From: Hydrogenophaga sp.
Lineage (GTDB): Bacteria > Pseudomonadota > Gammaproteobacteria > Burkholderiales > Burkholderiaceae_C
Direction: 5' to 3'
DNA length: 46,124 nucleotides
Assembly (NCBI RefSeq): GCF_026125785.1
Contig: NZ_JAHCKL010000029.1
Coordinates: 1 to 46,124 of the forward strand
Part shown: in pieces, positions 1 through 7,816 of the stretch
How the letters are laid out: every line of letters begins with the position of its first letter
Position numbering within the stretch: the first letter of the stretch is position 1
The notes under the pieces: generated by a model
The model's database searches: none
What the model was told of the DNA's origin: nothing
The model's input: only the letters and a program-made list of their open reading frames with translations
Position numbers and translations under genes: made by a program

Positions 1-152
1 CTTGTTGGTCTTGCGACCTGGACTCTTTCGAGTCCTTCTTCGCAATCGCCTTCAAACGCCCACGCTTATCGGCTGTATGTTTTTAATGATCCAGTGACTC
101 AGGCAGCTTTGCAACCACCCTTTTCACTCAAACCCCGCCGCGATCAGCAGAG
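1..152 (-). other. Probable 5' leader of a 16S rRNA operon, with boxA-like antitermination element
   Basis: On the minus strand the segment 79-91 reads GATCATTAAAAAC, resembling the boxA element of rRNA leaders, and is followed at about 52-75 by a GATAAGCGTGGGCG stretch that resembles the sequence after boxA in proteobacterial pre-rRNA. It lies downstream of two strong minus-strand promoters and has no credible open reading frame. No 16S sequence is reached before the window edge. A tRNA or other stable RNA operon is the alternative. Confidence 0.45.
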
Positions 153-158
153 CCTCAG

Positions 159-188
159 ATTATGACACAGTTTTCAGAGGACTGTCAA
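159..188 (-). promoter_or_regulatory. Downstream tandem promoter of an rRNA operon (P2-like)
   Basis: Minus-strand -35 TTGACA (183-188, exact consensus), 18-nt spacer (165-182) and -10 CATAAT (159-164), followed by a GC-rich discriminator (CTGAGGC). An A-rich tract upstream (about 189-210 on the minus strand) could act as an UP element. Strong -35, GC-rich discriminator and tandem arrangement fit a stringently controlled stable-RNA promoter. Transcription would start near 152 and run off the left edge. Confidence 0.6.
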
Positions 189-281
189 AAATCTTGCGAT
201 TTTCTTTTCCCCTGCTTCTTGCGAAGCACAAGGCTTGTGTGCCGGCCTTGCTTTGCTGCAAAGTGAGCAGCGAAGCCTTGC

Positions 282-311
282 AGTATACGACAGTTTTTGC
301 GCTTTGGTCAA
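282..311 (-). promoter_or_regulatory. Upstream tandem promoter of an rRNA operon (P1-like)
   Basis: Read on the minus strand there is a -35 TTGACC (306-311), an 18-nt spacer (288-305) and a -10 TATACT (282-287). The spacer carries AAAACTGT, which recurs in the second promoter at 159-188. Two near-consensus sigma70 promoters in tandem, both pointing left at a boxA-like leader, is the usual layout of rRNA operons. The rRNA gene itself would lie left of position 1, so this is inference from promoter and leader only. Confidence 0.5.
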
Positions 312-386
312 AGTCGCTCCAACTTTTTCGTCGGTCGTTCCGGCGGCGGGACTCGCGTGGCCGCGCGTACGCAGCGAGGGCACAAG

Positions 387-392
387 GATAAT
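387..392 (+). promoter_or_regulatory. Possible -10 element for uup
   Basis: GATAAT lies 26 nt before the uup start, a reasonable place for a -10 box, but no good -35 is found 16-18 nt upstream. A GGGACTC (347-353) / GAGTCCC (395-401) inverted repeat brackets it. The rest of 189-418 holds the divergent stable-RNA promoters and no supported gene. Confidence 0.2.
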
Positions 393-418
393 CAGAGTCC
401 CTTGGCATCACGCTTGGC

Positions 419-2314
419 ATGGCACTCCTCACACTACAAGACGCGCAACTGGCCTTTGGCCACGTTGCCTTGCTCGATCACGCCGACTTCTCTCTGGAGA
501 CCCAGGAAAGGGTTGGGCTGATCGGCCGTAACGGCACTGGCAAATCCTCGCTTCTGAAGATACTGGCTTCGCTGGAGAAGCCCGACGATGGCATCTTGCA
601 GTTCCAGACCGGGCTGCGGGTGGCGTATGTGGCACAAGAGCCGGCACTGGACCCGTCCTCCTCCGTATTTGAGGCCGCCAGCATGGGCCTGGCGGACGCG
701 CGGTCGGCGCGGGATTTGTATCTCAGTGAAGCGGAGGGGCTGGATCTGGACGCACTTCAGAACCGCATCGAGGCGCTGGATGCCTGGAACTGGGAGCAGC
801 GCGTAGAAGAAACTCTGCAGCGCCTGCATCTACAGGGTGATGCCCTTGTCGGAGAACTTTCGGGTGGGAACCGCAAACGGGTCGCGCTGGCGCAGGCTCT
901 GGTCAGCCGCCCAGACGTCCTGCTGCTGGACGAGCCGACCAACCACCTGGATATGGACAGCATCACCTGGCTGGAAGACTTGCTGCTGGAATACAAGGGC
1001 AGCGTCGTGACCATCAGCCACGACCGGGCGTTCCTGGACCGGGTGGCGACACGCATGGTTGAACTGGACCGGGGCCGACTCTTGAGCTACCCGGGCAACT
1101 TCGCCCGCTACCAGGCACTCAAGGAGGAGCAGATGGCGCAGGAGGCGGTGATGAACGCCCGTGCAGACAAGCTTCTGGCGCAGGAAGAGGTGTGGATTCG
1201 CAAGGGTGTGGAGGCGCGCCGCACGCGGGCGCAGGGCCGCATCACGCGCCTGGAGAGGCTGCGCGAGCAACGGGCCCAACGCCGGGACGCGCTCGGCCAA
1301 GTCAAGATGGAAGTGGCCAGTGGCACAGCCAGCGGCAAGATCGTCGCGGAACTGGAGAGGGTGAGCCACGCCTTCCCCACCGCCGATGGCGGCAGCCGCA
1401 CCGTGATTCGCGACTTCTCGACGACGGTGCTGCGCGGTGACAAGATTGGAGTGATGGGCCCGAATGGCGCCGGCAAGACCACTTTGCTGAAGATCATCCT
1501 CGGGGAACTGGCTCCGCAGGCCGGCCTGGTGCGGCAAGGCAGCCGCCTGAGTGTGGCTTACTTCGACCAGATGCGCGACCAACTCGACCTGAACGCGACG
1601 CTGGAGGACTTCATCAGCCCGGGCAGCGAGTGGATCGAGATCGGCAGCAAGCGCACCCATGTCAAGAGCTATCTGGGCGATTTCCTCTTCTCTCCGGCGC
1701 GCGCCAACGCGCCTGTGAGCACGCTCTCGGGGGGAGAACGCAACCGTCTGTTGCTGGCGCGGCTGTTCGCCCGCCCGGCCAATGTGCTGGTGCTGGATGA
1801 GCCCACCAACGATCTGGACATCGATACGCTGGAGTTGCTGGAGGACTTGTTGCAACAATACGAGGGCACGGTGTTTCTGGTCAGCCACGACCGCCGTTTC
1901 CTGGACAACGTGGTGACCAGCACACTGGTGTTCGAGGGCGATGGGCGATGGCGCGAGTACGTAGGCGACGTGCAGGACTGGCTGACGCAGTCGGCAAGGG
2001 CTCCTCAGCCCGCCGCTGCGGCACCCGCGGCTGCGCCGACGAAGCCGGCTTCGTCGGCGCCGGCTCACCGGCCGGCGCCCGCCGCCCCAGGAAAGCGCAA
2101 ACTGAGCTACAAAGAGCAACGCGAGTTTGAAGCACTGCCCGGGCGGATCGCGGCACTGGAGGCCGAGCAGGTGTCGATCGATAGAGATCTCGATGGCGGT
2201 CAACTTTTTCACAGCGACCCGGTCCGTGCGGCTCAACTTGGCCAGCGCCACGCCGAAATCGAAGAAGAATGGCTTCAGGCCCTGGAGCGCTGGGAGGCGC
2301 TTGGCGGCAGCTGA
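419..2314 (+). CDS. uup: ABC-F family ATPase Uup
   Basis: Soluble duplicated ATP-binding cassette protein (631 aa) without membrane segments. ABC-F proteins act on ribosomes; Uup has also been linked to transposon excision and branched-DNA binding. Cassette 1: Walker A GRNGTGKS (36-43), signature LSGG (147-150), Walker B with DEPTNHLD (171-178), H-loop His201. Cassette 2: GPNGAGKT (347-354), LSGGE (436-440), DEPTNDLD (460-467), His490. A Pro/Ala-rich linker (about 526-558) leads to a C-terminal charged coiled coil (about 560-625), the feature that separates Uup from other ABC-F members. The ATG is chosen because the typical MALLTLQD N-terminus starts here; no strong Shine-Dalgarno is seen. 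Confidence 0.93.
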   Translation: MALLTLQDAQLAFGHVALLDHADFSLETQERVGLIGRNGTGKSSLLKILASLEKPDDGILQFQTGLRVAYVAQEPALDPSSSVFEAASMGLADARSARDLYLSEAEGLDLDALQNRIEALDAWNWEQRVEETLQRLHLQGDALVGELSGGNRKRVALAQALVSRPDVLLLDEPTNHLDMDSITWLEDLLLEYKGSVVTISHDRAFLDRVATRMVELDRGRLLSYPGNFARYQALKEEQMAQEAVMNARADKLLAQEEVWIRKGVEARRTRAQGRITRLERLREQRAQRRDALGQVKMEVASGTASGKIVAELERVSHAFPTADGGSRTVIRDFSTTVLRGDKIGVMGPNGAGKTTLLKIILGELAPQAGLVRQGSRLSVAYFDQMRDQLDLNATLEDFISPGSEWIEIGSKRTHVKSYLGDFLFSPARANAPVSTLSGGERNRLLLARLFARPANVLVLDEPTNDLDIDTLELLEDLLQQYEGTVFLVSHDRRFLDNVVTSTLVFEGDGRWREYVGDVQDWLTQSARAPQPAAAAPAAAPTKPASSAPAHRPAPAAPGKRKLSYKEQREFEALPGRIAALEAEQVSIDRDLDGGQLFHSDPVRAAQLGQRHAEIEEEWLQALERWEALGGS

Positions 2315-2364
2315 GGTCCCCGTCCGGGAAACCCTCAGCGCCAGAATGCCCTCTTGAACAGCCC

Positions 2365-4614
2365 ATGACGCCAGACCGTCTTGCCTTCGATCTGCAACGC
2401 ACGCTGAACGAGCTTCAGCAGGAGCGCGAGCGCACGCAACGGTTGCTGACCGAGCTGGAACACCAGAACCGGGAGTTGGATCGGCTGCGCAGCACCGTGC
2501 ACCGCGAATCCAACAGCCGCCTGCTGGCGGAAGAGGCGCTTGACGAGACGAGGGACCGCCTGCAGTTGGCCGTTGATGCCGCCGGGCTGGCGCTGTGGGA
2601 CTGGCAGATGCCGGCGACCCAGGTGTTCCTGACGGCCCGGTGGGGCGAATTGCTGGGAGATGTGGCCGCTGATGGCTACTGGGAGGTCAACGACCTGCAG
2701 GCGCGCCTGCACCCGGAGGACATCGAGACCATCCGGGTACAGCTCAAGGCCTTGCTGGAAGGCCGCGTGCAGCGGGCAGTCGTGCAGCACCGGGTACGCA
2801 CCGCCGAGGGCTGGCTGTGGGTGGAAACGCACGGCATGGTGGCGGAGCACGACCCCAAAGGCAAGCCGTTGCGCCTCATGGGCACGATCAGCGACATTCG
2901 CGAGCGCAAGCGCATGGAGCAGGACAGCGCGCGCGCGCGTGAGCTGGCGGAGCAGGCCAGTCGCGCCAAAAGCGAGTTCCTGGCCAACATCAGCCACGAG
3001 GTGCGCACGCCGCTCAATGCCATCATGGGCCTGACCCGCATGCTGATGGACTCACCGCTGAATGCGGAGCAGGCGAACTGGCTGTCGCTGATGGACAACT
3101 CGGCGCGCAATCTGCTGGAATTGCTCAACGACGTACTGGATCTTTCGCGCATCGAAGCGGGCAAGCTGCAGATCGAGCAGACGCGTTTCGATCTTCGAGA
3201 GACTCTCGAGCAAGGGCTCGCGCCCTACATGGAGCAAGCCAGGGAAAAGCCGCTGGACATCCGTTTCGACTTCGACGAAGCGCTGCCGCGCTGGGTGGTG
3301 GGGGATCCGGGCCGGCTGCGGCAGGTCTTGAGCAACCTGCTTTCCAACGCCATCAAGTTCACGCCCAAAGGTGGCCTGATCGAGATCAAGGCCATCGGTA
3401 CGCCGGCACTTTCCGGGGACGGACAGCGGCAGTGGCTGCTGCACGTGCGCGACACCGGGGTAGGCATCGCCCGCAAGCACCAGGACAACATCTTTGATGC
3501 CTTCACCCAGGCCGACGCGTCCACCGCCCGGCGCTATGGCGGCAGTGGCCTGGGACTGGCCATCTGCTCGCGACTGGCCCGGTTGATGGGGGGCGACATA
3601 TCGCTGCAGAGCGAACTGGGCCAGGGCAGCACGTTCAGCGTCACCCTGCCGCTGCGTGAAGCACCGGCGGACCTGCTGGCGCACATCCATGTCTCCACGG
3701 AGCTCATGGACATGACGCAGACCAACCAGCGCTACGTGGGTCTGGTCGTACTGCTGGCCGAGGACCATCCCGTCAACGAACTGATGATGCGCCAACTGCT
3801 GCTGCGCATGGGCTGCACGGTGCGCGTGGCGCGCGGGGGCGTGCAGGCGGTGGCGCAATGGGAGCAGGGTGGCGTCGATCTGGTTCTCATGGACGTGCAG
3901 ATGCCTGGCATGAGCGGGCTGGATGCCACGCGGGAGATCCGTGCGATGGAGGCGCGGCGCAAGCTGCCCCACACGCCCATCGTCGCGGTGACGGCCAACG
4001 CCATGGCTGGCGACCGGGAGGCCTGCCTGGCGGCGGGCATGGACGGCTATACGGCCAAGCCGGTGAGTCCGCAGGCCCTGATCCAGGAACTGGACCGCGT
4101 GCTGCAACTGCGCGAGGCCGCTGCGCAAGCGCAACTGCAGGACGAGGCGGCGCCGGAGACCGCCCCTCACTGGCCTTCGGAAGTGGACACCCTCCCACCG
4201 GCCATTGGTGAGCCGGCGTCCATGGCGCCGCGGGCGACCAACCATCTCGAGGCGCTGGACGTGGAGAAGCTGTTGCGCCGCCTGGACGGCGACGAGGACA
4301 CGCTGCGCCAGCTCGCGCTGGTCATGCGGGCCGATCTGGCCTCACGCCAGATCGAGCTGCAAAAGGCACTGGAGTCCCGGGACAAGTCGGCCGCCGTGGC
4401 GCATGCCCATGGCCTGAAGGGCTCTCTGGGCAGCATGACGGCAGAGCGTGGCGCACGACTGGCCAAAGGCCTGGAATTGGCCGCTCGCTCGGGCGACTGG
4501 CACCTGTTCGCCCGGGCTTTGCCCCTGCTGCAGGTGGAGGCGCGCCAGATCGATCAGGCGCTGGCCGACATCCTGCAACCCGACAACCGCGACCTGTTCG
4601 ACACCCGCCACTGA
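2365..4614 (+). CDS. Soluble tripartite hybrid sensor histidine kinase (PAS-HisKA-HATPase-REC-Hpt)
   Basis: 749 aa. Order: N-terminal coiled coil (about 10-65), PAS fold (about 65-185), dimerisation domain with phospho-His211 in NISHEVRTPLN, ATPase domain with N328, DTGVGI (363-368) and GSGLGLAI (393-400), receiver with acidic pair near E466/D467, phospho-acceptor Asp510 and Lys565, then an Hpt domain with His682 in AHGLKG. All phosphorelay residues are present, as in BarA/ArcB-type kinases, but no transmembrane segment is seen, so it should sense a cytoplasmic or membrane-peripheral cue. An in-frame start at 2269 would overlap uup; this ATG, 50 nt after uup, is preferred. No cognate regulator is adjacent; the final acceptor is unknown. 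Confidence 0.88.
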   Translation: MTPDRLAFDLQRTLNELQQERERTQRLLTELEHQNRELDRLRSTVHRESNSRLLAEEALDETRDRLQLAVDAAGLALWDWQMPATQVFLTARWGELLGDVAADGYWEVNDLQARLHPEDIETIRVQLKALLEGRVQRAVVQHRVRTAEGWLWVETHGMVAEHDPKGKPLRLMGTISDIRERKRMEQDSARARELAEQASRAKSEFLANISHEVRTPLNAIMGLTRMLMDSPLNAEQANWLSLMDNSARNLLELLNDVLDLSRIEAGKLQIEQTRFDLRETLEQGLAPYMEQAREKPLDIRFDFDEALPRWVVGDPGRLRQVLSNLLSNAIKFTPKGGLIEIKAIGTPALSGDGQRQWLLHVRDTGVGIARKHQDNIFDAFTQADASTARRYGGSGLGLAICSRLARLMGGDISLQSELGQGSTFSVTLPLREAPADLLAHIHVSTELMDMTQTNQRYVGLVVLLAEDHPVNELMMRQLLLRMGCTVRVARGGVQAVAQWEQGGVDLVLMDVQMPGMSGLDATREIRAMEARRKLPHTPIVAVTANAMAGDREACLAAGMDGYTAKPVSPQALIQELDRVLQLREAAAQAQLQDEAAPETAPHWPSEVDTLPPAIGEPASMAPRATNHLEALDVEKLLRRLDGDEDTLRQLALVMRADLASRQIELQKALESRDKSAAVAHAHGLKGSLGSMTAERGARLAKGLELAARSGDWHLFARALPLLQVEARQIDQALADILQPDNRDLFDTRH

Positions 4615-4634
4615 GGCGGATGGCGACGGACGGA

Positions 4635-6071
4635 TCAGGCGGCGCGCGTCAGGCGTGAGAAGACACGCCAGAACGCGGCGTCCTGTGTGGTGGCGAAGTT
4701 GATGCGCATCAGCGTGCTCGGCGCACGCGCGGCGTGAAACAGGGCTCCCGGAGCGATCAGGTACCCCTCATCCAGCATGCGCTGGGCCAGTGCGTCGGTG
4801 TCCACGCCCGTGTCGACCCACCCGAACAGGCCGACTGGCTCGGCCGCGAAACGGCAACCCGCCGCCAACGCCAGCTTGATGCTGCGCGCACGCGCGGCGT
4901 CAAGCCGGGTCCGGATGCGCTCGGCATGCCGGCGCAACTGGCCTTGCTCGATGCACAGGGCCAGCGCTTTCTCCAGCAAGGCCGGCGTGGTCAGGGTGGT
5001 CAGCAACTTGGTATCCAGCAGGGGCTCCACCAGCGCCTGCGGCGCCGCCATGTAACCGATGCGCCAGTTGGGCGCCAGTATCTTGGCAAAGCCACTCACG
5101 TAGATGGTTCGCTGCAGTCCATCCAGCGCACTCAGTCGCGTCGCATGTTCGGGCGCAATGTGGCTGTACGTGTCGTCCTCGACGATATGAAAACCGTGCT
5201 GGTTGGCCAGTTGCAGCAGGCGGTGCGCGCTGCCAGGCGACAGGCAGTAGCCGGTCGGGTTGTGGAACACGCTCACGCTGACGTACAGCTTGGGTTGGTG
5301 TACCTCGCAGTAACGCGCCATCACCGCCAGGTCCGGCCCATCGGGTCCGCGCGGCACCGGCAGGATGCGCATGCCCAGCGCGGACAGCCGCGCGAACTCC
5401 ACCGCCCAGCCCGGCTCCTCCACCATCACCGGATCCCCGGTGCGCAACAGGGTGCGGCTGACGATGTCCAGAGCGTGCGTGGCACCCACGGTGGTGATGA
5501 TGTGCTCGGCGCTGGTATGGATGTTCAGGGTCGAGAGCTTCTGCGCCAGCAGGCGGCGCAGGCCGCCGTCGCCCAAGGGCTCCCCGTACTGCAACGAAAA
5601 CTCCTGCAGAGAGCGCGTGCCCGTGACCTTGCGCACCGCCGCCGGCATGAAGGTGGACTCCATCCAGTCGGGGGGAAACACACCCATGCCCGGCTGCGGC
5701 TTCTGGCTGACCTTGTGGAACATGCCGCGGATCAGGGTGGCGGCGCTGATAGGCGCATCGCCGCCCCTGGCAGGCTGGCCGGGCAGCGGCCCGGCCATGC
5801 GGGCGGGCGCCTCGACCGCCGCACCGTGGGCACGCGGCGGCTGCGCATCGCGCACGAAGAACCCCCGGTTCTTGCGGGCCACGATCAGGCCCTGCGCCAG
5901 CAACTGGTCGTAGGCCGCCACCACGGTGGACGGGCTCACGCCATGCTGCTGCGCGCACTGGCGCACGGAAGGCAGGCGCGCGCCCGGCGCCAGCAGGCGG
6001 TGGCGCACCCGTTCGGCAAAGCGGGCAGCGAGTTGCTCGGTCAGGGATTGTGCGGAGGTCTTCATCAACAT
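4635..6071 (-). CDS. MocR/PdxR-type GntR regulator with aminotransferase domain
   Basis: 478 aa. An N-terminal GntR winged helix (about 8-75; the RLPSVRQCA...GVSPSTVVAAYDQL region is the recognition part) is joined by a Pro/Ala-rich linker to a fold-type I aminotransferase domain with NPTG (271-274), VEDDTY (297-302) and the PLP Schiff-base Lys330 in GFAKILAP. MocR proteins sense PLP or PLP adducts of amino acids or amines and usually control a divergent gene. Here the divergent unit begins with a LysE exporter and includes a related stand-alone aminotransferase. Two in-frame ATGs (6071 and 6065) are close; an AGGA about 8 nt upstream favours 6071. A still earlier start would run into the operator region. 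Confidence 0.88.
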   Translation of the reverse strand: MLMKTSAQSLTEQLAARFAERVRHRLLAPGARLPSVRQCAQQHGVSPSTVVAAYDQLLAQGLIVARKNRGFFVRDAQPPRAHGAAVEAPARMAGPLPGQPARGGDAPISAATLIRGMFHKVSQKPQPGMGVFPPDWMESTFMPAAVRKVTGTRSLQEFSLQYGEPLGDGGLRRLLAQKLSTLNIHTSAEHIITTVGATHALDIVSRTLLRTGDPVMVEEPGWAVEFARLSALGMRILPVPRGPDGPDLAVMARYCEVHQPKLYVSVSVFHNPTGYCLSPGSAHRLLQLANQHGFHIVEDDTYSHIAPEHATRLSALDGLQRTIYVSGFAKILAPNWRIGYMAAPQALVEPLLDTKLLTTLTTPALLEKALALCIEQGQLRRHAERIRTRLDAARARSIKLALAAGCRFAAEPVGLFGWVDTGVDTDALAQRMLDEGYLIAPGALFHAARAPSTLMRINFATTQDAAFWRVFSRLTRAA

Positions 6072-6095
6072 GGAAGGGCATCCTGGGAACGGGTC

Positions 6096-6161
6096 CTGTA
6101 CTGTCACGGCGACCAATACAGAACACCAACTGCGCTGGCAAACTGTATTGATTGTGTACTG
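6096..6161. promoter_or_regulatory. Probable MocR operator in the divergent promoter region
   Basis: Four related heptamers lie between the MocR start and the LysE start: TGTACTG at 6097-6103 and again at 6155-6161 (direct repeat, 58 nt apart), AATACAG at 6115-6121, and its inverse CTGTATT at 6143-6149. Repeated short sites in the shared promoter of a MocR gene and its divergent target are the known pattern for this regulator family. That this MocR binds here is inference. Confidence 0.55.
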
Positions 6162-6220
6162 CTTTGGAAGATTACATTGAATTCAGCGTCACCACCATCA
6201 CGAGACATACCCGCCCCACC

Positions 6221-6835
6221 ATGAGCCCGTCCGAGCTCACCGCCCTGCTGCTGCTCTGCTCCGCCATGAGCTTTTCGCCCGGGCCGAACACCACCTTGTC
6301 CACCGCGCTGGCGGCCAACCTGGGGCTGCGCCGCGCGCTGCGGTTCTGCGTGGCGGTTCCCATCGGATGGACACTGCTGATGCTGGCCTGCGGCTTGGGC
6401 GTGGGTGTGCTGGTGCAGAGCCTGCCGGCGCTGCGCTGGGGCGTGAAGCTGCTGGGCGTGGCCTACATGCTGTGGCTGGCGTGGAAGCTGGCCGGCGCCA
6501 GCCGGCTCGCCGAAGCGGACACCTCGCGCCTGAACGTCACGTTCCTGCACGGCGTCGGCCTGCAGTTCCTCAACATCAAGGCCTGGATGCTGGGCCTGAC
6601 GCTCACCGCCGGCTGGGTCGTGAACGCCGAAGGCAGCCCCGCCAGCAACCCCGGCGAACGCCTGGCGCTGATCTGCGCCGTGATGGTGTTCTTCGCGTTC
6701 ACCAGCAATTTTCTCTATGCCCTGATCGGCTCCCTGCTGCGCCAGTGGCTGGCACAGGGCCGGCGCCTGCGGTGGTTCAACCGGGTGCTTGCCCTGGTGC
6801 TGGTGGCCACCGCTCTGTGGATGCTCCAGGTATGA
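6221..6835 (+). CDS. LysE family amino-acid exporter
   Basis: 204 aa inner-membrane protein, about six hydrophobic segments, with the family motif SFSPGPN near residues 17-23 followed by a Gly/Ala-rich loop. LysE/RhtB proteins export basic or neutral amino acids and their analogues. It is the first gene after the presumed MocR operator. The ATG at 6221 is chosen; an in-frame TTG at 6152 would sit inside the operator. Its stop overlaps the next start by 4 nt (ATGA), so the two exporters are translationally coupled. Confidence 0.9.
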   Translation: MSPSELTALLLLCSAMSFSPGPNTTLSTALAANLGLRRALRFCVAVPIGWTLLMLACGLGVGVLVQSLPALRWGVKLLGVAYMLWLAWKLAGASRLAEADTSRLNVTFLHGVGLQFLNIKAWMLGLTLTAGWVVNAEGSPASNPGERLALICAVMVFFAFTSNFLYALIGSLLRQWLAQGRRLRWFNRVLALVLVATALWMLQV

Positions 6836-7794
6836 ACCGCCGCACTTCGGACGCCCGCCCCTGGTGGAGCCAGGACACGCACAAGGGCATGCTGCTGGGG
6901 TTTGTCGGGGTCACCGTCTTTGCCCTCACGCTGCCCATGACCCGGCTGGCCACCGGCACGGTGGATGCGCCGCAGATGTCCGGCGTGTTCGTCGCGCTGG
7001 GCCGGGCGGTGGTGGCGGCCGTGCTCTCGGCGTTTTTCCTGCTGGCCACGCGAGCACCCTGGCCACGCCGCGAGGATCTGGCGCCTCTGGTCCTCACCTC
7101 GGCCGGCGTGGTGTTCGGTTTCCCGCTCTTCACCTCGGTGGCGATGCGGTATGTGGAGGCGGTGCACGCCAGCGTGATCGTGGGCGTTCTGCCACTGGCC
7201 ACGGCCGCGGTGGCCGCCCTGCTCTACCGGCAGCGGCCCTCGGTGGGGTTCTGGCTGTGCGCGGTATTGGGCAGTGCGCTGGTGGTGGGATTCGCCCTGC
7301 TGCGCTCCGGTCAGCCCGGTCTCGCCCTGCACCCGGCCGACGGCCTGCTGCTCGCGGCCATGGCCTGCGCGGCGGTCGGCTACGCCTACGGCGCACGGCT
7401 GTCGCAGCGCATGCGGGCCGAGCACGTCATCTGCTGGGCGCTGGTGCTTGCGCTGCCCATCACGCTGCCCCTGGCGCTGTTGCACTGGCCAGTGGGCGAA
7501 TTGAAGCCTTCGGCCTGGGGTGGCTTTGCCTACACCGCCGTGTTCTCCATGTGGCTGGGCTTCTTTGCCTGGTACCGTGGGCTGGCGCTGGGCGGCACCG
7601 TGCGCGTGAGCCAGGTGCAACTGGTCCAGCCCTTCCTCGGCATGCTGTTCGCCATCCCCCTGCTCGGCGAACAGCTGGACGGCCTCACCCTGGGCTTCGC
7701 CCTGGCCGTGATCGCCACCGTGTTCATCGGCAAGCGCATGCCGGTGCAGACGGTGCGCTCGCGCGCAAACACCTTGTCTTCCCGAACAACCTGA
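6832..7794 (+). CDS. EamA/DMT family transporter
   Basis: 320 aa, about ten predicted membrane helices in two repeated halves (EamA domains about 17-145 and 165-305), the fold of drug/metabolite transporters of the RhaT/YdcZ/RarD type that mostly export metabolites. The start overlaps the LysE stop (ATGA). Two exporters of different families side by side behind one MocR operator suggest that removing a compound from the cytoplasm is a main task of this unit. Substrate not predictable from sequence. Confidence 0.87.
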   Translation: MNRRTSDARPWWSQDTHKGMLLGFVGVTVFALTLPMTRLATGTVDAPQMSGVFVALGRAVVAAVLSAFFLLATRAPWPRREDLAPLVLTSAGVVFGFPLFTSVAMRYVEAVHASVIVGVLPLATAAVAALLYRQRPSVGFWLCAVLGSALVVGFALLRSGQPGLALHPADGLLLAAMACAAVGYAYGARLSQRMRAEHVICWALVLALPITLPLALLHWPVGELKPSAWGGFAYTAVFSMWLGFFAWYRGLALGGTVRVSQVQLVQPFLGMLFAIPLLGEQLDGLTLGFALAVIATVFIGKRMPVQTVRSRANTLSSRTT

Positions 7795-7816
7795 TCCGAT
7801 CGCAACGGAGCTTCCG

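Noticed and set aside
160-432. Small open frames in the region before uup on both strands
   Set aside because: They overlap strong stable-RNA promoters and the start of uup, and lack ribosome sites or recognisable domains.
830-2251. 473-codon minus-strand open frame inside uup
   Set aside because: Antisense to a protein with every ABC-F motif; no family features.
4734-6224. 496-codon plus-strand open frame opposite the MocR gene
   Set aside because: Composition is Gln/Arg/His-rich and lacks motifs, while the minus strand gives a full MocR protein.
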